A stretch of DNA of 64,000 bases from Pratylenchus scribneri (lineage: Eukaryota > Nematoda > Chromadorea > Rhabditida > Pratylenchidae): the NCBI GenBank assembly GCA_030063045.1, contig JAQSEB010000129.1:124001-188000 (forward strand), written 5' to 3'. Positions 46,601 to 55,200 of this stretch are shown here, piece after piece (position 1 is the stretch's first letter; each line of letters opens with the position of its first letter). The notes beneath the pieces are model-generated. The model did no database searches. It was given only the letters and a program-made list of their open reading frames with translations, and was not told where the DNA came from. Both the position numbers and the translations under genes were made by a program.

Positions 46601-49600
46601 TGAAAGAGGCTAAAAAATTTAAATACTAAATGTACCTCAAAAAAATTGGCAATATCATTGCAATTTGCCTGTTTTCCATCCAGAACTTTCTTGGATTCGG
46701 ATGATATAATTGCTAAAAATTAAGAAAAAAGGGTGAAACGATGATGTCTATTTTTTATTTCAATATTTTTAGAACATTGTAAAAATTAAATATTTATTCA
46801 ATGTGGTCGAAAATTCAAACTTTTTTCCAAACCCATAATCAAAAATTGAATCCAATTTTAATTTTATGAAACTATCTACCATTGTTCAATGCACCACTTT
46901 GTTCAATAAATTCCGTTTTATACTGTGCTCGACGCAATTCATTCGGATTTTCTGCATCTAAGACTTTCCCTCCGGGCCTTGGGAACAACCAAATCCGAGA
47001 TTGTTGGAATCGTGCCAATACACCCAGATCAACAAACTTGTTTAGTTCTATTAACTGAAAATTGCCAATAAATTTTTATATAAAATACGAATTATCAACT
47101 CTATTCTTGAAGTTATTTCCACCTTCTTCGCCATAATTATGTTCGCTGAGGCTGGTCCAATCACGGAGGAGTAGAATGAATTGCTAGAAAAAATAAAAAA
47201 GAATTTTAAAATTTGACATGTTTAATTTTGAAAATTGAACATTTTTGGAATTTTACGGATAGTTAGCCGGAAATTTTGGAAAACTCTGCTATAACAGTGT
47301 TGAAAATAGGCACATTCGATTCGCATACTCAATTTAGTCTATGAAATTTCAATTTTGAATCATTGTTTAATTTAAACCCTAACCGGTTTTGGTTTACTAA
47401 TTTGCATATAAACTAGCCCTAATATCGGTTGAAATTCTATTAATTGGTATGCGGCGTTGAATCGTCTATTATTATCACTGGTAAATATCTCGTAGCCTAG
47501 ATTTCTACAATTGCTCAGCTAAAGACCGCTGACCAATTCAGGGAAACCCAAATTTCCGATCCCGGCAACATATATACAAATTAAGAAAAATTTGTTATAT
47601 TCTATACTTTTCAAGAATTGTTTAAGTTGCAAAATTAAATTTTAAATAATATTTAAAATTTATTAATAATAAGACCTGATTGATTGTGCGATCCAGCATA
47701 TTGTGATTATTATGGTCAATGCTCTTTGCTAAATCCATAACAAAACGTAAGTCCATAAAAAATGTGCGAGGAATGGACCGAGACTGTCCACGATAATTCA
47801 ATATCTATCAAAGAGAAATATTATGTATTTATTAAAGATATAAAAAACAAAAACTCACAAAAACAGAGCAAAATTTTAATGCCAGAATTTGTGTCTGATT
47901 ATGCAGATTATTGCCATCACCAGTGCCCTGGGTATCCAGAATATAGAATGCAACAGGTTCATCATCAATTTTGACAATCATTGGCCCAACAATGCAAATG
48001 CCCTAATTGAGAATTAATCTATTTTCCTCATGCATTCGCACACCTGTGTACTGTCAGATGAGCCCTGTGAACATATCACTTGCATTGGGTCATTTCTTTT
48101 TGTCGCTTTCTTCTTTTTGAAACCAAAAAGGCGTTTTTGTGGTGATTTCTGCTTTTTTCCATCTCCCTTTTCAGTGCCATTTTTTGTTGGTGAATTCATT
48201 TGGAAATGGGAATGTGTTTTTTTTCTCAATTTTTGTATTACCTCTTGCTGATCTTGTTGACATTCTGCTGTGGGTGCATTTGAATAATCATCATTCAATT
48301 CGGCATGATCCACAAATTCTATATTATCGTCGCTGGAATTTCCCCCATTTTGCATCTTTTGTTCACGCATGCTTCTTTCAATTTGGGACAAATCCGGATA
48401 CACTAAAAGATTTAACCTTTATTAAATAGTTAGTAATTATATCAAATATATGTTTAATTTTGAAAGCAATAATTTTACTCTATTGTAAATTAAAAAAGTT
48501 ACGCACAAATATTTCGGTCGCCAACAATGTGATTATCAATGGCATCGGCAGCCAATTTGCTCACTTGGCTGGAAGTAGAAACATTATTTCCAATTAATGA
48601 TTGTTTTGAGCTGTATTTGCTCATGATCTCAACGCGCATGCGTTCTGCAACCGTAGACTTGCCACTCGACGTTTCACCAACAAATGCGGCAATAATCGCC
48701 TTTAAAAATTAAATTTCATTAATGTAATTTCATATGCGTTTCCATTCTCCAAAAAATATTCAATATTATTGTGTTAAAATTCAAAAATAAAAATAAAAGG
48801 GAATTTTTGATTTAATGAACGAAGAAGCAAGCATGATATTCCGAAATAAAAATCAGAATCGAAATAAAAATTAAGATTCTTTCCAGAATGAAAAACAGAA
48901 TTCTTTCCAGAATGAAAATCAGAATTCTTTCCGGAATGAAAATCAGAATTATTTCAGGAATAAAATCAGAATTCTTTCCGGAATGAAAATCAGAATTATT
49001 TCAGGAATAAAATCAGAATTCTTTCCGGAATGAAAATCAGAATTCTTTCCGGAATGAAAATCAGAATTCTTTCCGGAATGAAAATCAGAATTATTTCAGG
49101 AATAAAATCAGAATTCTTTTGGAATGAAAATCAGAATTCTTTCCGGAATTAAAATCAGAATTCTTTCCGGAATAAAAATCAGAATTCTTTCCGGAATGAA
49201 AATCAGAATTCTTTCCGGAATGAAAATCAGAATTCTTTCCGGAATGAAAATCAGAATTCTTTCCGGAATGAAAATCAGAATTCTTTCCGGAATGAAAATC
49301 AGAATTCTTTCCGGAATGAAAATCAGAATTCTTTCCGGAATGAAAATCAGAATTCTTTCCGGAATGAAAATCAGAATTGTTTCCGGAATGAAAATCAGAA
49401 TTCTTTCCGGAATAAAAATCAGAATTCTTTCCGGAATGAAAATCAGAATTCTTTCCGGAATGAAAATCAGAATTCTTTCCGGAATGAAAATCAGAATTCT
49501 TTCCGGAATGAAAATCAGAATTCTTTCCGGAATAAAAATCAGAATTCTTTCCGGAATGAAAATCAGAACTTTCCGGAATTAAAATCAGAATTCTTTCCGG

Positions 49601-50743
49601 AATAAAAATCAGAATTCTTTCCGGAATGAAAATCAGAATTCTTTCCGGAATGAAAATCAGAATTGTTTCCGGAATGAAAATCAGAATTCTTTCCGGAATG
49701 AAAATCAGAATTCTTTCCGGAATGAAAATCAGAATTCTTTCAGGAATAAAATCAGAATTCTTTTGGAATGAAAATCAGAATTCTTTCCGGAATGAAAATC
49801 AGAATTCTTTCCAGAATGAAAATCAGAATTCTTTCCGGAATGAAAATCAGAATTCTTTCCGGAATGAAAATCAGAATTCTTTCCGGAATGAAAATCAGAA
49901 TTCTTTCCGGAATAAAAATCAGAATTCTTTCCGGAATGAAAATCAGAATTCTTTCCGGAATTAAAATCAGAATTCTTTCCGGAATAAAAATCAGAATTCT
50001 TTCCGGAATGAAAATCAGAATTCTTTCCGGAATGAAAATCAGAATTCTTTCCGGAATGAAAATCAGAATTCTTTCCGGAATGAAAATCAGAATTCTTTCC
50101 GGAATGAAAATCAGAATTCTTTCCGGAATGAAAATCAGAATTCTTTCCGGAATGAAAATCAGAATTCTTTCCGGAATGAAAATCAGAATTCTTTCCGGAA
50201 TATAAATAATGATTTTTTTGAAAAAAATACAAAGAAATCCTAATATTTCCAAATAAAGAAAAAAATCATATTCCGGATTACCGTACTTCTTCCAAAACTC
50301 CTTTCTTCTATCCATCTCCCTTTATTTTTTTTATTTTTTAAGAAACACAACATGAATTTTTAGAAATTTTTCAGTAAATACCAAATTAGTAAATATCATA
50401 ATATAAACCATAATTCTAATTATTATTCACCCTCTGCATATGCATACACTATTATTTGCCTATAATAAAATTTTTTGCCTTTTTTTTAATTTTCAAAAAT
50501 ATAATATAAATATTGCCCAAAAATTTTGTGCCATTTAAAAACAATATATATTTATACTTTTTAATACTTCCATCCAATTTTAATGTCAACAATTCTTCTT
50601 ACCGGCAAATTTTTCACACTCGGATGTCGAAATTTTCGGTTCAGAGCATCCTGGTTCAATCGAATCGCATATGTCATATCATGGCGCTTTTCAAAGCTGA
50701 TCAATTGTTCATATGCGCGCCAATTTTCTGATTTATCAGACAT
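43698..50743 (-). CDS. GBP/atlastin-type GTPase with coiled coil and hydrophobic C-terminus
   Basis: Likely exons: 50743-50567, 48699-48507, 48402-48044, 48002-47859, 47804-47676, 47183-47123, 47054-46880, 46712-46636, 46591-46532, several between 46015 and 44810, and about 43981-43698. Motifs in order are AFVGETSSGKST (G1 P-loop), YILDTQGTGDGN (G3, the DTxG form of guanylate-binding proteins), WLFPRPGGKV (the FLLPHPG-like site) and NYFGHFATVELP. Then come several highly charged helical exons and a final exon with GGLIGGVAGAFIAPAILIG and a glycine-rich membrane-like segment. The dynamin superfamily to which this belongs tethers or fuses membranes using GTP. Odd points are a long K/S/Q-rich insertion between G1 and G3 and no clear RD guanine-specificity motif. 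The first exon does not join the P-loop exon in phase, and that intron holds a 1.35-kb minisatellite. Confidence 0.7.
44030..44480. repeat. Repeat segment within the last intron of the minus-strand GTPase
   Basis: 'gtgaatggtgcggtgccccc' and 'gaccttcactttccaaaaag' form a weak foldback related to 40470 and 57280. The part from 44265 ('aacaaggaagtaatcaattc') resembles 24930-25090. Confidence 0.45.
46192..46404. mobile_element. Small inverted-repeat element in an intron of the minus-strand GTPase
   Basis: 'accgtaaatattctatttta' at the left is mirrored by 'taaaaatagaatatttgcggt' at the right. 'gccccgtctctattttaag' and 'aagccccggggct' lie inside. Reading frames across it are by-products. Confidence 0.6.
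48850..50205. repeat. 1.35-kb minisatellite, 24-bp unit with GAATTC and TTCCGGAA
   Basis: The unit 'gaatgaaaatcagaattctttccg' repeats about 55 times with few substitutions. Because 24 is a multiple of 3, it stays open in several frames on both strands and translates to monotonous peptides (MKIRILSG, SGKNSDFH), which I reject as genes. Each unit carries an EcoRI palindrome and a TTCCGGAA palindrome. It lies between the presumed first exon and the P-loop exon of the minus-strand GTPase. A few degenerate units recur at about 62570-62640. Confidence 0.95.
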
Positions 50744-50759
50744 TTTTGAAATTATAAAT

Positions 50760-52212
50760 TTGCTAAAATTATGAATTAAATTAATATTTCATTCTGGCAA
50801 TCATTTAGCAGCCCCTTCGTTTATTCGGATAAAAAATAAAAAATCATAGGAGTGGGGCGTGGGGGTAGGCCTAAGTAGGATAGAAGGAATTATAAAGAAA
50901 GTGAATTAAAAATTTTTATATTGAGAAGTCTTCGCCTCTAACATTTGATCATTTAATAATTTGGACAAATTAAAGACTTTCAAAAAAGAAAACTTATGCC
51001 ATTCTTTATTAAAGCATGAGTATGATATTGAAAGTCTTTTTATTTGATATTTGTTTCTGGATCAAATGAACTCCAAAAACCAAAACACTGCTTTTTTATG
51101 AATAAATTTATAAGATTCACTGCTAAATATATAAATTCTTATTAGTTAAAAAGTCAGGGCAAAAATGGGAACAAGCAAAAAATGGCATCACATTTCTAGA
51201 CCACTGAAGACTGAACAAAGTATTGAGCGAATTCCTAATAAATATCAAATAGAGAAAAAGAGACCAATAGATGAATAATAAAAGCTTTGATAGGGAATCT
51301 ATTCATTATTCTTTATGAGTAGGAAATATTGCTTTGGGCAAATTTCATCCCAGCTTTGGTAGACTATCTAAGAAAACCTAATTAAAATAATATTTTTTCT
51401 TTCTTCCCTACCGAAGCATCATTATAAAATGTTGCCTTTTTGTGACCATCATTCATATTAAAAAGTATTGGGATTTACGCCGACACTTTTATTATCAATC
51501 ATCAAAAGAGATGGCCCTTGGGGTTGGGAATTGTTGACTGAGATTGGCAGTTGGAAGACTGCCTTCACAAAACCGGTCTTCGTTTTGTTTGTCATCTTTC
51601 TTATCGGATGATTTTTATCGGGGAAAAATTGGACGACCGTACCATCCAATGGGCAAATGGCCTCTCCTTTCTTTTGCAAAATTATTTATTACATCTGATA
51701 AATATGGCAGCGAGAGGAGGGGCAATTTTATTGCTATTCCTGCCTCTACACACTACCGTATCCATGATTCAATCCTCACATTCCATTTTGGGGCCATTTT
51801 TAGCAAAACAATTTTGAGTAAAATTAAAACTAATAAGAGGAACATATTTATGCAATTGTTAGTAATAATAAAGTATTTAATTGTCCAAAATATTGCTGTT
51901 TGGGTAAAGTTATCCATATTTCTGACATGAAATACAAAAAACAATGATTTTCAGTTTTTTGGCAGCCAAAATCTTTCCAACCAAAATATAACTTCAGACA
52001 ATAATGAGTTATTAGTTGCAGAACTTTGATTTGCCAAAGCTGCTTTCTGATGAGATGGAAATGGCCCATTCAGATTAAATTCTATTTATTGAATCTATTA
52101 TTGATATAAAATATGATTTATTGTCATCATTAATTACATATATTTTTCTCTAAATAAATACGTTATTTTAGAAAAATTACAAATAATTTTCTCAGAAAAA
52201 CAACAATTAAAA
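50760..52212. other. Intergenic region between the two divergent GTPase genes
   Basis: The two GTPase genes are transcribed away from this 1.45-kb interval, so their promoters should lie here, but no motif was recognised. One minus-strand stretch (51458-51690, AICPLDGTVVQFFPDKNHPI and SVNNSQPQGPSLLMIDNKSV) and another (51955-52067, ALANQSSATNNSLLSEV) look coding-like without a supportable gene model. Confidence 0.4.
51458..51690 (-). CDS. Possible exon of an unknown protein
   Basis: After a TTTTGCAAAAG acceptor-like sequence the minus-strand frame reads KGEAICPLDGTVVQFFPDKN, then KTKTGFVKAVFQLPISVNN, and ends NKSVGVNPNTF with a stop. The sequence is non-repetitive. There is no recognised domain and no certain partner exons, so this is tentative. 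Confidence 0.25.
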
Positions 52213-55200
52213 ATGCCATCATCATCAATTTGCCTATATGAAATTCAAAATGACGAAATTAAATTAAATGAGATGGAAATTTGTGCGCTGTTGAAGAAAT
52301 TTCCGGACAGAAAAGTTAGTTTGCCAATTAAAACTGGATTTGGGTGTAGTCCAAAAATTCAACAGAGTTTGTGGAATTAATTAAATTAATTTTTCATAAA
52401 GGTAGCTTTCTGGAGTATTGTCGGATTCCCGGGAAGTGGAAAAAGCTTTTTACTTGGTGAAATTCACAAATGCTTGCTGGAGAAAATGAACGAATCGATG
52501 GACACATTGAATAAGAATAATCAAGGTTATAACTTTTATATTATTATCAACTTTGAAAATTACTTATTGAAAAATGTTTTAATTTTGACCAAACTTGAAA
52601 AAACTGGAAACCATGTGCATCAATTAAGCATACTGTAGGCAAACCATTATTAGCAAAAATATTGTTTTATGTACATATAAACATCTGCGCTCTACAATAT
52701 AGTTAACTTGTTCTTCTGATTAATTTTTATTAATTTTTTTAAGTAGATGTCATTTCTGCTGGAATTGATATGGATATCAAAGACTGCCCATTCATTTGGC
52801 AAAACAGCAGCCGATTAAATGGACCTCACACGTGTTCAGTTTGCACAAATTGTGAACCAATTTTGGTGGGCGAAGAGCTTGTCATTTTCCTGTTGGACAC
52901 TCCTGGTTTGGACATTCAACAGTGGCCACAAAGTTTGCTGCTGAGTTCGCTGGCTAGCAAAATTTCTTCAATCCAGGCAAAAAAAAAATAAATTTTTAAT
53001 GGATAGTTATTTTATTTGCCAAAAGACAATTGAAATATGCAAAAATAGTATTGAAATTGACAGAAAGGCTACATAATACCAAAATAATTATAATGGTTTA
53101 AGGGTTTTTATCATACATTCCCAAACTTTATGACCATGGCGTAAAGCTGGTCAAGACGCATTCATTCATTGTTATGTAAATTGCCATTATTTTATCAAAA
53201 TTAAAAGGCATTAAACTATTTATACCAATTTTTTCATTCATACTAAAAGCTAGAATTAGTTAATTCAAATCAAAAGGTGCATTTTGTACAAATCTATTGA
53301 ATTTATGGGTCTAAATTTCTGAACAGTTTCCAATCTTTACAATATTTTCAATGCTCTTTTCGACTTATTTCTGTGTTTTTTTTTGGCAAATTATATACCT
53401 ATTTAATTAAAAATCATCAATGCAGATTTTGAACTTCAATGCGAATGATTTTGAGAATGAGAACCAACAAATTGAGGATACACTCAATTGTATGGATATG
53501 CTTGGAAAATTATTAGCCAGAGAAGGAGAGGAATTAAATACAAAGGTTTTTTCATCGATTAAATCGAAAAATTGTTGAACTTTTGCATTTAAAGAACCAA
53601 CTTTCCACCATTTTACTGATTCGTGACTGGTACAGACAAAGGGAGAAGCCCCATGGCTTTGTTGGTGGCCAGCAATTTTTGCAAGATCAATTTGAGCGTC
53701 ACACAAAGCTCATTGAACAAATGGAGGCATTTTATGGGGATTTCATGGTAAAAGTAATATTTAACACCAGTGAAATATGCAAAAAAAAAATTATGCAAAA
53801 TGGCTAAAAGATTTTTAATGGTTCATCAGTCAGATGTTTATGCTAGACCCAAAACCTAAACATATATTCAATAGATAAATCTCGCCAAAAAAACATTATT
53901 TGATTAAGATTTTGATTAGCTTTAAGCATCTTAAACTGCTTTTCAATCAAAAATGGAGAGACCATTTAGAGACGGTATTCTTAATTTTTTATCAAATCAT
54001 GACAAATTATATATGTTACAGCGAATATTGGAAATCTGCGTATTTCCGGAAATACGCAGATAGTTGGGTTAGCGAATTTTGGAAATCTCGACTTCTAGGC
54101 ATCGTACAGACTCGAGAGTAGGCTCATTCGACTCGGCATGGTCGATTTAGTATATGAAATTTCAATTTCAAACCCCTAACCCTCAGCCTCTAAAACCACT
54201 ACCCTTAGCCTCTAAAACCCATGCCGCCCATACCCTAACCCTAACCTTAACCCTTAAAAAAATCTGAAATTGAAATTTTATATAGTAAATCGACAATGCC
54301 GAGTCGAATGAGTCTACTCTCGAGTCTGTACGATGCCTAGAAGCCGAGATTTCCAAAATTCGCTTATCCAATTTCCTAGCGAATTCATGAAATCGCTAAT
54401 TTCCAATATTCTCTGTTACATATGTTACGGCCAATAGTGGAAATCGGGCATAACTAGTAATGGCCGGCCAAAACTAGTAATGGCCGAAAATCGGCCATTA
54501 CTAGTTATGCCCGGGCATAACTAGTAATGGCCGGCCAAAACTAGTAATGGCCGGCCAAAACTAGTAATGGCCGGCCAAAACTAGTAATGGCCGGCCAAAA
54601 CTAGTAATGGCCGGCCAAAACTGGTTATGCCCGGGCAAAACTGGATTAAGATGAAAACAAGGTGGATATTGGTGGATTAAGGTGGATATTGGGGGATTAA
54701 GGTTATTGGGGGATTAAGGTGGATATAGAGGGATTAAGGTGGATATTGGGGGAATAAGCCCCGAAATGGATGGGAAATGCCACGGAAGGCCACTGGAAGG
54801 TTGGGGAAGTGCCTGAAAGTGCGTGGGATATAGCCGGATATAGGAGGATTAAGATGGATAATGGGGGATTTAGTCGAATTAAGTCCCGAAATAGTTGGGA
54901 AATTTTCCGGAGGGACAGTGGAAGGTCGGGAAAGTGTAACAGAGGTCAGTAGATACGCGGGATTAAGCCGGATATATGGGGATTAAGGAGGATTAAGGGG
55001 GATTAAACCCCTAAATGGAAGGTCGCGAGTCCTGGTTTAGGCTGTTTTGCTTCCGGCTTCGCGAGATTCCTATGCTCCGAACCCATAACCCTAATCCCCA
55101 GCCCCTAGCTAGGCTTAACCCGGCTTATTCTACCTAAATCCTCCTTAATCCCACTCTGTCTCCGGTCTTACATTTCCCCGATCTTCCAATGGCCTTCTGG

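Noticed and set aside
49124..50315. Long open frames encoding MKIRILSG or SGKNSDFH repeats
   Set aside because: They are forced by a 24-bp minisatellite whose length is a multiple of three. They are open on both strands and lie in an intron.
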